DNA of 64,000 bases. Source: Laetiporus sulphureus 93-53. Taxonomy: Eukaryota; Basidiomycota; Agaricomycetes; Polyporales; Laetiporaceae. Every line of letters begins with the position of its first letter. The stretch's first letter is position 1. Made by a program: the position numbers and the translations under genes. The stretch is taken from NCBI RefSeq assembly GCF_001632365.1, contig NW_024468522.1, positions 203,030 to 267,029 of the forward strand, given 5' to 3'. This document shows, piece by piece, positions 11,020 through 23,457 of the stretch. The notes under the pieces are model-generated. The model was given only the letters and a program-made list of their open reading frames with translations. It had not been told where the DNA came from and did no database searches.

Positions 11020-14000
11020 TCACCACGCCATCTTTGCTACAAAAGACTGCAAGGGACTCAGCATGCGGTGTTTCGGAACAAGCACGATGCTCACCTTTGG
11101 GTACGTGCGCACAATCAATTTCCTAAGCTCATCCATTATGAGGATTCCACAAGCAAACCCGAATGGAATTCCCCAGTACATGCCGGGGATGGCAGCGGTC
11201 CCGAAGACCTTTCGAAGGCCATGCCCATACAGGTTGACTACGGCGACGAGAGCGGTGCCTATCATACCTAACGGTATGATAAAGTTGCGACGCGGGCCCC
11301 AGAATGGATTTGACTGCAATATGGATACACGACGGTTGCGGATGGCGAGTAAGCTTCCGTACTGTCCGAAAACCATGGTAACGTAGCTGAGGGTAATCAT
11401 ATAAGCGTATGCACAATGACGGGTCGACTGAACGCACTATATGCATTGGCCTACCGATACAAAGTGGTTGAGCTGGTCTTGGGTGTAACCCTTGTGACCC
11501 TCTGTCCATTTGTTGTAAACGAGCATGACGTCGTAGAATCCGAGGCCTTGCTTGTCCATGTACAGGAACCACATGCTCATACAACAAGGCCAGAGCATTG
11601 CACCGATGAACTGCCCAGCAACAGCATTAAGCGACAGACACGGATGATGGATCGCGACCAGACGTACCAAATAAATCTGTACGAAGAATCTCCAGTCTGC
11701 CAATCTATCGGTGCGAGCATTCCGAGGCTTGCGCAGCATCAGGTCTTGCAGCCGATCAGCATGACGACATGAGCGAGTAATGAAATGGGTGCCCACCAGC
11801 TTCGGGTTTTTCGTACATCAGTGATATCGACATCGTGATATCGTTGAAGACGCAATAGCAGACTTGCAAGTACGAGCTTAGCGCGAGTTGCATCCCAAGG
11901 AACACATTGGCGAAGACGGGCACGAATTCTGCGTAAGACCCCGCCTATACAACAGTGTTTGAGGATTATTGTAGAGCAGTGAGAAGCGGGACGTACGGGC
12001 ATCAGGTACAACATGACTTTCTTGAGGTTGTCGAAGACCAATCTTCCCATCTCAATAGCGACCACTATCGAAGACAGGTCATTGTTCAGAAGGATCATCG
12101 ACGCTGAGGATCGGTGTAAGCACAATGCAGGACATTGATTAATCATTGTGCGCACCAGCTTCCTTGGCCACATCACTTCCGCTGCCCATCGCCACTCCGA
12201 TATCGCTTGCCCTCAGAGCAGGAGCATCGTTAACTCCGTCCCCAGTCACAGCGACGGTGTTATCTCCCCGTGCCTTGACCTCTTCAACGATCCGCAGTTT
12301 CTGTTCGGGGGTAGTGCGTGCAAAGACAATCTCCGTATAATTGCCGACCGCCTCGTCCCAATCATTGCTGTCCATCGTCTCTACGTCTTCTCCCGTGAGC
12401 ACAAGCGCGCGGATGGGGTCGTCTTCACCGGGCTTAATCTCTGACGGTGGGAGGCCAGCATAACCCTTTTCTGACTTGGGTGAGCGCAAGTGTTCAACTT
12501 CATCAGCTTTCTCTTGGGTGACGATTCCGACCTAATTTTTATTCAATATTGTGGTGATTGGAACAGACATGAGCACTCACCTGCTTCGCAATTGCGAGCG
12601 CCGTCAACTTGAAGTCGCCAGTAACCATGAAGATCCGAACGCCGGCTCTGCGGATCGTCTCGACAGCTCCAGGGACGTCTGCACGCGGCGGGTCGCGAAT
12701 TCCAACAAGCCCGACCAGAGTCAGCTGTTGCAACTCCGAGTACATGAGTTCCTCGACGTCATTAGCCGACATCTTCTGCATGTCGAGCTTGACGTCCGCG
12801 AGCGACCGACGGCATAGAGCAAGTACACGCTGTCCTTGGCTGCTCCACTCCTCCTGCAGTCCGAACAACTGGCTACGAATAGCGGAGTCGAGGTGGTCGA
12901 CGGATCCATCCGCACGCATGACGCTCGTGCAGGTCGGGAAGAGAACATCAGGACCACCCTTGACGAGCATCCACGTCTCCGGCTGCCAGTCTTCGCCAGC
13001 GCCGATTGGGCGATTCTCGCGGACGACAGTGAGCATCCACTTGTTGCGAGAGTTGAACGGAATCTCGAAGATCTTTTCGTAGGAAGCAAGCAGGGAGGGG
13101 GTATCCACGGCAAGTGAGGGAATCGTGAGAGCTTCGGTGAAGCGGAGAACGGCAGTATCGGTGGCGTCGCCCTTGACGGGGCGCTCATCAATGGGCAGAT
13201 CATCGGAAGACGTCTCGAATTTTGCTCCGTTGCATAGGCGACCGACCATGTGCAGAGCCTTCAGACCAGCAGGAGCATTGGTACTGTCCCGACCGCTGTA
13301 TTTCTCCTTGATGTCCTCCACACGAAACTGGTCCTGGACGAATGCGACGTTTTGCACAGACTGCACAGATCAATTTAGCAGGCTGCGACGTATCAGCCGA
13401 AAGTAAAAACGAACCATTTTCCCCATCGTGAGAGTACCGGTCTTGTCTGAGCATAAGACGGACATACACCCAAGCGTTTCGATTGTCGCAAGATTTTTGA
13501 CGAGCACGTTGCGCTTTGCCATACGCTTCGCGACAATTGTCAAAGACAGAGCGACACCCACCGGGAGTCCCTGAGTGATGTATCAGTAAGGCAACACTGA
13601 TCTGCTGAGAAAATGGTGAAGACATACCTGAGGCACGAATGCGGTCAGACAGCCTATGGAGTCGATAATAGCTACGCTTGCGGTTTCATAACCTGGATAA
13701 CTAGACCGTAGCCAAGCCCCCCAAACAATTAATGCTATGCTGAACATGGTAATGGCGATGCAGGATATAATCTTGGTGAAGTGCCACACTTCACGTTGAA
13801 TGGTGGTCAGCTTGAACTTCGTTTCGCTCGACATGGCCACGATGCGGCCCATGATCGACTTGTCACCTATTGCGAAGACGACACCTAGACAGTTGCCTTG
13901 CACAACGAAAGTTGACGTCAGCGCCAGATTGCGCGTCTCCAGAGCGTTGTCGGAGGTCATCTCTAGCGCGCCGGGGATCAGCTCACTAGGAACGTTGTAT

Positions 14001-14847
14001 TAGCTACATTCACGAGACTGTCGACAGACGCACCTCTCCCCAGTCAGAAGAGAGCGGTCGAAGTGTAGGTCACTCGACGCCTGCACGAGTCGAATGTCTG
14101 CGGGTACACGATCGCCCATCGACAATGTGACAATATCCCCGACTACTAAATCCTTTGCCGATATCGTCTGATGCTGGCCGTCGCGTATGACGCTCGCATT
14201 CTCCGCAATGAGAGTCGTGATAGAGCTCATTATACGTGAGGCATGCCAGTCTACTAGTGCATAGAATGTCGCGGAGATGATGATTACCAATAACTGCCAT
14301 TCAAATCAGCAACAAGGGACACAAGCATCGGCACGATGCCGTACCAAAAGTATAGCAACCCCCAAGTTGAATGCCGAGGGATGTGCGCCACCGAGAGGCT
14401 GATAGGAAATCTGGAAAGCGACGTAACCTCAGCGAAGAATCATGGGTTGCAGGAGAGGGCACACACAATCGTCACAATGAAGGCGATCCACATTAAGAAG
14501 TTGAAGCCGCCGAAGATATAGTTGAGGATTTTCTTCCAGTACTGTGATTTCGGAGGGGATATCACGTTCTTGCCACCCTGCACCGCTCTACGCTGTACGG
14601 CGGCACTATCGAGGCCCACAGTCGGTGAGGTCGAATATCGACTGTAGATTTCGTCTACGGGAAGCATATGAACGTTTATCTGGCGGATCGTTGTTTCAGG
14701 GTCGGCAGCTCCCTTTGACTTCGCTGGAGGGTGTTGTTTCTCATCCCGGGTTGCGTTGACATGTATTGAGAGTGTCCGGTACCTACACGAGAGCTCAGGA
14801 TAGCGGCCAGTACATTCAGAGGAGTACTCACCGAATCTGTATGCCAT
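11020..14847 (-). CDS. Type II P-type cation-transporting ATPase (copy 1)
   Basis: Large multi-spanning membrane pump with about 12 short introns. From the N-terminus: cation ATPase N domain (near INVHMLPVDEI), TM1-2, actuator domain with LVVGDIVTLSMGDRVPAD and TGES (split by an intron at 14033-13986), TM4 with FVPQGLP, and the phosphorylation site CSDKTGTLT (Asp is the phosphorylated residue). The nucleotide-binding domain has FNSRNKWML and KGGPDVLF; then come MVTGDFKLTA, TGDGVNDAPAL and TM5-10, ending in KMAW and TGA at 11022. The sequence is nearest to the Na+/K+-ATPase-like fungal group, but the transported ion cannot be read from it. TM4 has Gln where PEGLP is usual. The first ATG is uncertain; 14847 is the best in-frame candidate. 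No stop was found in the spliced frame. Confidence 0.85.
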
Positions 14848-16529
14848 AATCGCCTGGGTTTCCAGTCGTCGCAGCGGGGCTCATTTTCGTAGGCATACTG
14901 AGGATCAGTGGGCTCGAAAGTGAGGGGGGTGCGAGGGTTTAAAATGATGAAGACCGGCCCTGGATGCTGTCCAGATAGCACCGCGAAATGACACGATATA
15001 AAACAAATTGAGCGCATTCTGCCAGAATTCGAGAAGGCCATGAGAATGGGCTCGTCTGGGAGATCCGGGAACAGGTATCCCGTCTTCCAATGGCATATCG
15101 CCGCAACTTGAAAGGCGCTGATGTCAATCGAACGGAAGCAAAGCGATCAGGTTTATTTCCTGAGCGATCAAGCTTCCCCTCTGCCACGGGCTCAGATGCT
15201 CGTTATGCTTAATGAGTTACCATTTCTTAAATGACCGTACAGTTCGACTCCGAACGGTCTCATCTTCAATTGGGGGCGTGCGTTGGGGGAGATCACATGC
15301 TCAGGAGAATTTTTCCCTGTTGTCTTGCGCGATTTCCGCTACTGAGTGATGGAAGAGTTCCGGTCCAAGCGATGTTCCGTGATTGATGTTGCAACCATCG
15401 ATGAAAGCGCGGGACCGATAAAGCTGAGAAATCATTGCTGAACGTTGGACTGACGGTATTCCGATCCTCCTACGCCCGTTCTGCATCGATGTCCAGCTTC
15501 CCGATCACCCGGTGGATGCCTATTTTTAGCACAGCCTAGCATCATCAAGGGCTCCAAGGATCGCTTTTTCACCATCGAAGCCTATACATGTGGTGCGAAA
15601 GATACTGGAGCTACGAGATAAAAGTAAATGTTGCTATTGTTAGCACGCAAGAGCCGGGCAGTCTATTGAGTTTCAAGACACGGAGTTGTACTTACTGCCG
15701 GCTTCTGTCCTTCCTCTATGCCATTGCCAGTTCCGCGCCGTGTTCACAGCCTTGCGTGATCGGGAATTGGGCGAGCCGCAAACGAGAACATGTGTGCAAA
15801 CCAGAGTAACCACGTCTTCCAGATTCCTGGAATTGTCCGGTCACCGTCTGTGTTCTGCGACAAGTATCGGCTCCCACACTATGAGATATACGAGCTAGTT
15901 AGAAATGATAGGACTCCAGGTTCAGATTTAGCATACCTTGAGTCAAGGAAACGCCAGCCATGGTAGAGTACTACACCAAATAACTGCCGCTCATAACATA
16001 CATCTCACGAGCATTGGATTACCCATGTCAGTGGCTGCCCCTAGAAAATCTACACCCTCCATTTTCCAAGAATGCTGACGTAATTAGACATACTTTTGCT
16101 AGTAAGCCGTCGAAATATATCGCCACGTACATATGGAATCGGCGACTTCACAATGCGGTACCGTGCATCTTACACAGAAAAACACAAGTGGCCTTGTGAA
16201 AATCCGGATGTCGACGCCCGCGCAGCATCAAGTACACCATGTTTCGCGAAGAGCGGCATTTTTGATCTGTTGATGCGTTGAAGCGCTTCGAAGTCTCACG
16301 TGATCGCGCGGAGGACTTTGCCGTCCGCTCGTAAGCCACTCCGCCACAGCTTGCATGTATGCCAACGTCGATCCATCCGCATCCACATAAAGCTGAACTC
16401 TCTCACGTACTTGTCACGCCAGGGCCAAAGTCATGACATGCTTTAGAAACGGCGCAATATCTCTACATCATTACGTCGACCATATGGCCAATGTGATACA
16501 AGAAATCTCTATTCGGGAGAATATCCAAA
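14848..16529. other. Spacer between the two ATPase copies
   Basis: Contains the presumed promoter of ATPase copy 1 and the 3' flank of copy 2. Minus-strand ORFs at 14676-15187 run into the copy 1 N-terminus but carry no recognisable domain. No RNA gene or repeat was seen. Confidence 0.4.
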
Positions 16530-19500
16530 TCACCACGCCATCTTGGCGATTACAGACTGCCAAAATGTTAGCTTGTATCCAAAAAGATCTCACGGAGAAC
16601 GATAGCTCACCTTCGGATATGTACGAACGATTAGTTTTCTGAGTTCCTCCATGATCAGAATCCCGAGAGCGAAAGCGCATGGGATTCCCCATAACATTCC
16701 TGAGATCGGCGTTGTGTCGAAGACATCTTCGAGGCCAGGACCATAGAGATTGACGACTGCAATAAGCGCTGTGCCGATCATCCCCAATGGAACGACAAGA
16801 TTTCGTCGAGGGCCCCAAATAGGGTTGGACTGCAGGAGGGAAACGCGGCGATTCCGAACCGAAAGTAAACCACCGTATTGCATGAATACCATCGTCACGT
16901 AGCTGCGGACCGGGCATTTATCAGCATCGGTTCCCACATCACATGGCGCAGCCCACTCACTAAATGCATTGGCCTACAGAAACGAAATGTGTGAGTTCCG
17001 CGATGGTGTAACCCTTGTATCCGTCGGTCCATTTATCGTAGACCAGAATCACATCATAGAAGCTGAGGCCCTGTCGATCCATGTATAGGAACCACATACT
17101 CATAGCGCACGGCCACATCATCAAGCCGATGAACTGACGGATCCTTAGCTGTAGTAAAGAGCACAATAATCAGACTCACGAGGTAGATCTGGAAGAAGAA
17201 CCTCCAGTCTGTCAAACGGTCTGTACGGGCGTTACGCGGCTTGCGGTGCATCAAATCTATCGCAGGTCAGGAAGACGTTATGGACTACAGCAGGGACTAC
17301 TGACCAGCCTCGGGCTTTCATACATCAATGAGATCGACATCACCACGTCGTTTGTGATCGAGAAGCAGACTTGCAAATACGAGCTCAGAGCAAGTTGCAT
17401 TCCGAGGAAAACGTTTGCGAAGACGGTGATGAACTCGGTGTACGTGCCAGCCTATGCAGCATGAGTATGAAGCACAGTATACTGGAATAATGACCCGGGG
17501 ACGCTCACCGGCATCAAGTAGATCATGACCTTCTTCAGGTTATCAAAGACGAGACGGCCCATCTCGATGGCCACGACGATCGATGAGAGACCGTTGTTCA
17601 ACAAGACCATGGCCGCTAGTCCGACCATCAGCTAAGGAGCCTTTGAGCAATGTCCCGACGGACGTACCAGCTTCCTTAGCGACATCACTGCCGCTGCCCA
17701 TCGCGACACCGATATCGCTCGCCTTCAACGCAGGAGCGTCGTTGACACCGTCGCCTGTGACCGCTACAGTGTTATCTCCCCGTGCCTTGATCTCCTCCAC
17801 GATGCCGAGCTTCTGCTCAGGGGTGGTCCGCGCGAATACCATCTCGGTGTAGCTGCCGATGACAGCATCCCAGTCTTCGGAGTGCATCCTTTCGATATCA
17901 TCGCCGGTGAGGACGACCGCACGAATAGGATCGTCTTCGCTCGGTTTGATGGAGGGAGCAGGAAGACCGGCAAACCGCGCAGCGATGTCAGCCGACCGCA
18001 CTTGTTCCATGGCATCAACTTCTCTTGCGTGACAATTCCAACCTGTGATCGAGAAGTCGGTGTCAGTCGCTTCATGAAATGAATTAGTACGAACCTGCTT
18101 GGCAATGGCGAGCGCCGTCAATTTGAAGTCACCAGTTACCATGAAGACCCGAACACCGGCTCTTCGAATTGTCGCAACAGCTCCAGGCACATCCGCACGC
18201 GGCGGGTCACGGATCCCCACGAGTCCGACCAGAGTCAGCTGCTGCAGCTCGGCATACATGAGCTCCTCGACGTCGTTTGCGGACATCTTCTCCACGTTGA
18301 GCTTCACGTCCAATAACGAACGACGGCACAGAGCAAGCACACGCTGTCCCTGGCTGCTCCATTCCTCCTGCAGCGCGAACAGTTTGCGACGAATGGCGGA
18401 GTCGAGATGCACAACAGATCCATCGGAATGCATGACGCTCGTGCATATAGGGAATAGCACGTCCGGACCGCCTTTGACGAGCATCCACGTCTGACGCTGT
18501 TCGTCTACAGCCGCAGGACAATTCTCGCGAACGACCGCGAGCATCCACTTGTTGCGAGAGTTGAATGGGATCTCGAAGGTCTTATCGCGTGTAGCAAGCA
18601 GTGTGGGAGCGTCGATAGCTAGTGAGGGGATCTTAAGAGTCTCCGCGAAGCGAAGAACGGCAGTGTCGGTGGCGTCGCCTTTGACTAGCCGCTCCTCGAC
18701 AGGCAAGTCACTAGAGGCCGTCTCGGATTTCGCACCGTTGCACAAGCGGGCAATCATGTGCAGGGCCTTCAAACCAGCGGGAGCGGTGTCGTCCTCTGGA
18801 GAGCTATGCTTCTCCATGATCGTCTCCACCCCATACTGGCCGTCGACGAAGGCGACGTTTTGCACGGACTGAAAGAACCCCGTGAGCAGGGGAAGGAAAG
18901 AAGGGCGAGAAGTACGCACCATCTTGCCTATAGTGAGGGTACCTGTCTTGTCCGAGCAAAGTACCGACATGCAGCCCAGAGTCTCGATGGTCGCGAGACT
19001 TTTGACGAGGACGTTGCGCTTAGCCATGCGTTTTGCAACGATCTTCAAGGACAGTGCAACGCAAACAGGCAACCCCTATATCACACATGTTGATACCAGG
19101 AAAAACTCAACCGGAAGGTGGAAGACATACTTGTGGTACGAAGGCAGTCAAGCACCCAATGGAGTTGACAATCGCCTCGCTAGCCGTCTCGTAGCTGGGG
19201 TAGCTCCTCCTCAACCACGCACCCCACACGATGATGGCAATGCAGAACAGCGACAGCGCCAAAGTGGAAACGATCTTGGTGAAGAACCACACCTCGCGCT
19301 GACGACCGTTCTTGAACTTGGTCTCGCCCGAAATCGCAACGATGCGGCCCATGACGGACTTATCGCCGATGGCGAACACGACGCCGGTGCGATTTCCCTA
19401 GACGACGAACGTGGACGTCAGCGCGAGGTTGCGAGTATCCAGCGCGTTGTCGGAGGTCATTTCGAGCGTGCCGGGGATCATGTCACTAACAAAGTACTTA

Positions 19501-19660
19501 TCAGTGGCATTCATTTGGATGCTTGGGCAACACGTACCTCTCCCCAGTGAGAAGAGACCGATCAAACCGCAGATCGTTGGAGACTTGTACAAGTCGAAGG
19601 TCGGCAGGTACACGGTCGCCCATGGAGAGTGTGACAAGGTCGCCGACGACGACGGAGGTA
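16530..19660 (-). pseudogene. Type II P-type ATPase (copy 2), truncated pseudogene
   Basis: Tandem paralogue of the neighbouring ATPase, with the same intron positions and the same end (KMAW, TGA at 16532). Similarity begins only in the actuator domain (VVGDLVTLSMGDRVPAD, near 19655); upstream sequence is unrelated, so the N domain, TM1-2 and start codon are missing. There is an in-frame TAG at 19400-19398 where copy 1 has CAA (Gln). A one-base deletion near 18017-18025, right after VGIVTQEK, shifts the spliced frame. The core motifs CSDKTGTLT and TGDGVNDAPAL survive. If the 52-nt intron just upstream (about 18043-18094) is retained, the frame is open again, but the truncation and nonsense codon remain. 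Confidence 0.85.
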
Positions 19661-20838
19661 GGAAGACAAAGACAAGCAAAAGAGCTTCTGACCGGATCTG
19701 GATATCATAGTCGTCGGGGGCTTCTGACCTCGCCTTCGAATGGTCTCTGGCACTCATCTCGGAAGTACTGGAAGAGCGAGCTGAAGGCGGCACACCACCC
19801 GACAACGGACCCTTTTAAGTTCCTGGCCTCGCGGGCGCGCGATCGCTGGTGGGGCGTTCTGACCTAGACATCAGAATCAAAATGCGCGAATTACGCTATT
19901 CCCGTACCTGAGGGCATCGTAGACAGCTTTATCTTTTGACTCGGCGTCTCGAAGTGGCAGCCAATGAGGCATGACTGTGAGGGATTTATGGCTGGCGCGA
20001 GCGCAAGACGAATTTCCCTGAATCGGTTTCAGATTTAGACAGCCGTTCCAGTTCAAGAACTCCCCAGAGCCAGTGGGCCATCTTTGGTTAGCAAGTGTAC
20101 TCCTGTAGCAGCTATCACTGTTAGTGCGTAGAAATGTTATGGCATCGCGGTCTTCTGAACTGGATTCTAGGTCTGCGCTCTTTTTGCGATTCCCTACGGT
20201 ACCCGGGGCTAAGTATTCCTCAGTCGCGGCTGATTATGCCTTATCTCTAAAGATGCATGTCGTCAGCCTCTGAAGATGCATGGTGCACTGGAACAACAGA
20301 CATTTTGAAAGAATGTTCTCTGATGCATAGATGCAGGAGACCGGGTTTGGCAGATGTTTGCGGGATGCAAATGCTCTGCTTGACAGGCTCATGGAGTTCA
20401 TCGGCTCTATCATAGCTCCGAGATACTGCTAGAATGAAAGTCTTCATTGATCATAGGCACCCTCGGCTGGTATAACTTGTTCATTGACCACTTGCAGATC
20501 AGGCGACAACGTTGATGTCGGACCTCTGTTGGAATGGCGTCCCTCGCTCAGCTTCATTAATGCAATCGTATACAAATACCTCAGAAAAAATCCACAATGG
20601 ATGATGCAGCAAGCAAGGGGGATTTCCCTGCGAGATGTGAAGTCGATCAACCGTCCGGGCCACCGCCGGAGAATAAGCTAAAGTTGACTATAGGCCTTAA
20701 GGGGCTTACTAGAACGTGCGCTAAAGGCACCATGCAGCTATAGCGAACTGAGATAATAGAGCCATTCACGGCGTACATAAAAGAGGCTTGGTTGACAAGG
20801 TGTACATGGCCGTGCATTGTGGACTATGTTCATACTTG
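19661..20838. other. Intergenic, no gene seen
   Basis: About 1.2 kb between the ATPase pseudogene breakpoint and the fold-back element. Short ORFs only, with no domain, repeat or RNA signal that I can support. The missing 5' part of the ATPase is not present here on either strand. Confidence 0.45.
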
Positions 20839-21486
20839 CACCGCAGACATGAAGCGATTTGCGCATGTGGCAAATGCTTAGCAAATGTCGACAGGTTTTT
20901 TGCCTTTGTGATCTCAATTTGCTACGGTTCCTCCCCACATTCCGTATTAAGTATTTGCATATAATATGTTGGAGGCAGAAATTTAATATCATATATTTAA
21001 GAAATGACACCATTTTCAAACTCACCAAATACATTTAGAATTTGAGTGCTGTTGAATGTAATCATACATTTTTGAATTTCAAACTATGACATGTATAAAA
21101 TATCCAGTAGCAGATGAAGGTGTAATTATGCCTACATTCTACTTCCCTACTGAAGTCATTCTAGCCAAGATTACTAGAATGAAAGTCATTCACCGTAATT
21201 ACACCTTCATCTGCTACTGGATATTTTATACATGTGATGGTTTGGAGTTCAAAAATGTACAATTACATTCAACAGCGCTCAAATTCTAAATGTATTTGGT
21301 GAGTTTGAAAATGGTGTCATTTCTCAAAATATATGATTTTAAATTTCTGCCTCTAAGATATTATATGCAAATACTTAATATGGAACGTGGGAAGGAACCA
21401 TAGCAAATTGAGATCACAAAGGCAAAAAACCTGTCGACATTTGCTAAGCATTTGCCACATGCGCAAATTGCTTCATGTCTGCGGTG
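20839..21486. mobile_element. Fold-back (long inverted repeat) transposable element, non-autonomous
   Basis: The 648-bp element consists almost entirely of two inverted arms of about 290 bp (20839-21132 and 21194-21486) around a loop of about 60 bp, which itself contains a small hairpin (TTCTAG...CTAGAA). The ends are CACCGCAGACATGAAGC and its complement. Directly outside lie TTG (20836-20838) and TTG (21487-21489), a 3-bp target site duplication. It has no coding capacity, so it is a MITE-like element moved by a transposase encoded elsewhere. CAC...GTG ends with a 3-bp duplication resemble CACTA (En/Spm) elements, but that assignment is inference. A shorter relative lies at 62032-62204. Confidence 0.9.
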
Positions 21487-21873
21487 TTGCTCGGAGTTGT
21501 TCGCGGAAGATCGAGCACCAGGACCCTGGACACTGAACGCATCACCTCACGTGGACGTTTCCCAAAAGACCACTGGCACCTACCAGGCCTTGGGCCTTGG
21601 CGCTCCTCGAAGCTCGTCCCGCCCCGCAGCCGAGTCTCTCTTTCGCTCGACACAGAGTCGCCCTCTTTGATGCTGAGGCAGCGAGCTCATATGGTTACTT
21701 CCGATAGTGCATCTTGTGCGGGGCGCAGTATCAAGACCCAACGTGAGTTTCCGTCTCAATATATGGTTCATTATTGACCTCATTCTGTCGCTGCAGGCCA
21801 GAGTTTGGAATTGGTTCAAGGGTCGCCGAGCACGTCCAGCAAATCCACAGTTTACCAAGAAGTTAATATAGCT

Positions 21874-23457
21874 ATGAATTCTGAAGCAGTTCCCGCAGAG
21901 ATATGGATCGAGATATTTCAACTGCTCTCCCTGCCCTCCGATCTGTACAGCGTCATGCGCTCTTGTAAGCGCTTCCACGACCTCGCCATTCGCTCTATAC
22001 ATCGCCATGTCATCTGGAGGACTCCCGAACAGATGGCACACAACCTCCCTGTGTGGGACGCGAACGAGGGCATGCACCTGGCCACTCGGACCCTTGAACT
22101 TGGTGTGTCTCTCCTACCCGGTCATTGTTCGGGATTCGTCGTAGACTTCGGCGGCCTTCCCATCCACATGCGTTCTCGCGAGCGGAACTTCCTTCGTTCG
22201 CAATTTCCTGAGCAGCAGTCCTACGCCTCTCCGAACCTACACAGGGCAATGCTCCAGCGCATCACGTCCTTCGGGAACCTCGAAAACTTGACATTCTACG
22301 GCCTTCTCCTGACGCCAGAGCACTTTAAGCTCATCCACGCGCTCCCGCTTCTGCGCGCTCTGCACGTCGACTCCTGCGTCGTCCCGTGCCGCAGCACAGC
22401 ACAGACGCTGTCGCACCAGACGCTGCCGATCACCGAACTCGCGCTGCTCAACCTCCGCCGGCGCGGTCCAGATCCGCACGGCGAGCTGCTCATCGAAGAG
22501 GACATGATGCACGTCCTCACGCTCTCGCTCGCGCAGAACCTTCGCACGCTCCGCGTCGACTCGACCGCGGACGTGTTCAAGTACGTCTTCAGCGTGCCCA
22601 GCTGGGGCGCACAGACGAACGCGAACGAGATCCCACCACACCTCGAGCGGCTGTACATCCAACGCAAGCGGCTCGTGCTGCCCTCGATCGCCGGCGAGTC
22701 GGCGTTTCCAGACTCGAACCTGTACTCGTTCCTCTCCCGCGCCCGCTCGCTCACGACGTACTCGACGTACCACCCGACGCCGCATCACCAGCACTTGCGT
22801 CCGGGGACGTTGCCGCTGTTGCGATGCTATTCGGGGCCGGTCGAGTCGATCGCAGGGATCTTGCCGAATCGGCCCATCGTTGCGCTGCAGCTGCTGCAGT
22901 GCACCCATGGGCAGTACGGGCTGCACAACCATAGGGATGGTATTTCCGCATTGACCAATATCGCGACTGCCTTCCCGGACTTGCAAATGCTCTCCGTCGA
23001 GTTCTCGACGTGGGATGACGAGATCATGCATGCCATCTGTAGCCTGTTCCATAAGCTCCGGCGGCTGAAGATCACCTACGAGCACGGTGGTCCCTCTGAG
23101 GTACGCTCACCATGTTCCGTGCATTCTCATTGTCTAATCCTTTGTTTTCAGATGACAATGGTGACAATGGGACCAGAGTTCCTCGCGCGCTTCCCCGAGA
23201 TGCACAAGCTCCAGATCTACGCGACCCCTCAGCATGACATCCGCAAGCCAGCGCATCCTCCGTTCCTTTTTGACGCCTCGTTCGACTCTATCGAGGAGGA
23301 GTTGCGTAACCTCGTCATTCCCTGGAACAGGTGGTGTCCTGCCCTTCGCGAGGTGCAGCTGTCGTCCGGCTATGTCATGCGTAGGGGCTACGATGGCGGA
23401 GTGTGGCACCTCTACAGGCTGAAGCGCCTCGAGGAGTTCGAGGAATTCCATTTCTGA
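21874..23457 (+). CDS. F-box domain protein
   Basis: The N-terminal F-box-like motif reads VPAEIWIEIFQLLSLPSD and continues to IRSIHRHVIW (about residues 5-48). A leucine-rich, repeat-like C-terminal region follows, giving roughly 510 residues. Such proteins connect substrates to Skp1 in SCF ubiquitin ligases; the substrate is unknown. One intron at 23101-23151 (51 nt) joins GGPSE to MTMVTMGPEF. Because it is a multiple of three with no stop, the retained form would also be open. I start at the ATG just before the F-box. An upstream exon from ATG 21670 to 21742, joined to 21797, would add about 68 residues in frame and cannot be excluded. Confidence 0.82.
   Translation: MNSEAVPAEIWIEIFQLLSLPSDLYSVMRSCKRFHDLAIRSIHRHVIWRTPEQMAHNLPVWDANEGMHLATRTLELGVSLLPGHCSGFVVDFGGLPIHMRSRERNFLRSQFPEQQSYASPNLHRAMLQRITSFGNLENLTFYGLLLTPEHFKLIHALPLLRALHVDSCVVPCRSTAQTLSHQTLPITELALLNLRRRGPDPHGELLIEEDMMHVLTLSLAQNLRTLRVDSTADVFKYVFSVPSWGAQTNANEIPPHLERLYIQRKRLVLPSIAGESAFPDSNLYSFLSRARSLTTYSTYHPTPHHQHLRPGTLPLLRCYSGPVESIAGILPNRPIVALQLLQCTHGQYGLHNHRDGISALTNIATAFPDLQMLSVEFSTWDDEIMHAICSLFHKLRRLKITYEHGGPSEVRSPCSVHSHCLILCFQMTMVTMGPEFLARFPEMHKLQIYATPQHDIRKPAHPPFLFDASFDSIEEELRNLVIPWNRWCPALREVQLSSGYVMRRGYDGGVWHLYRLKRLEEFEEFHF

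Noticed and set aside
14676..15041. Alternative N-terminal exon for ATPase copy 1
   Set aside because: It ends at a plausible donor (GTGAGT near 14832), but the next acceptor does not restore the frame of the conserved N domain; kept only as a reason for start uncertainty.
22237..23085. Antisense open frame of 282 codons within the F-box gene
   Set aside because: Mirrors the GC-rich third-position pattern of the F-box coding strand; Arg/Val/Gln-rich composition without motifs.
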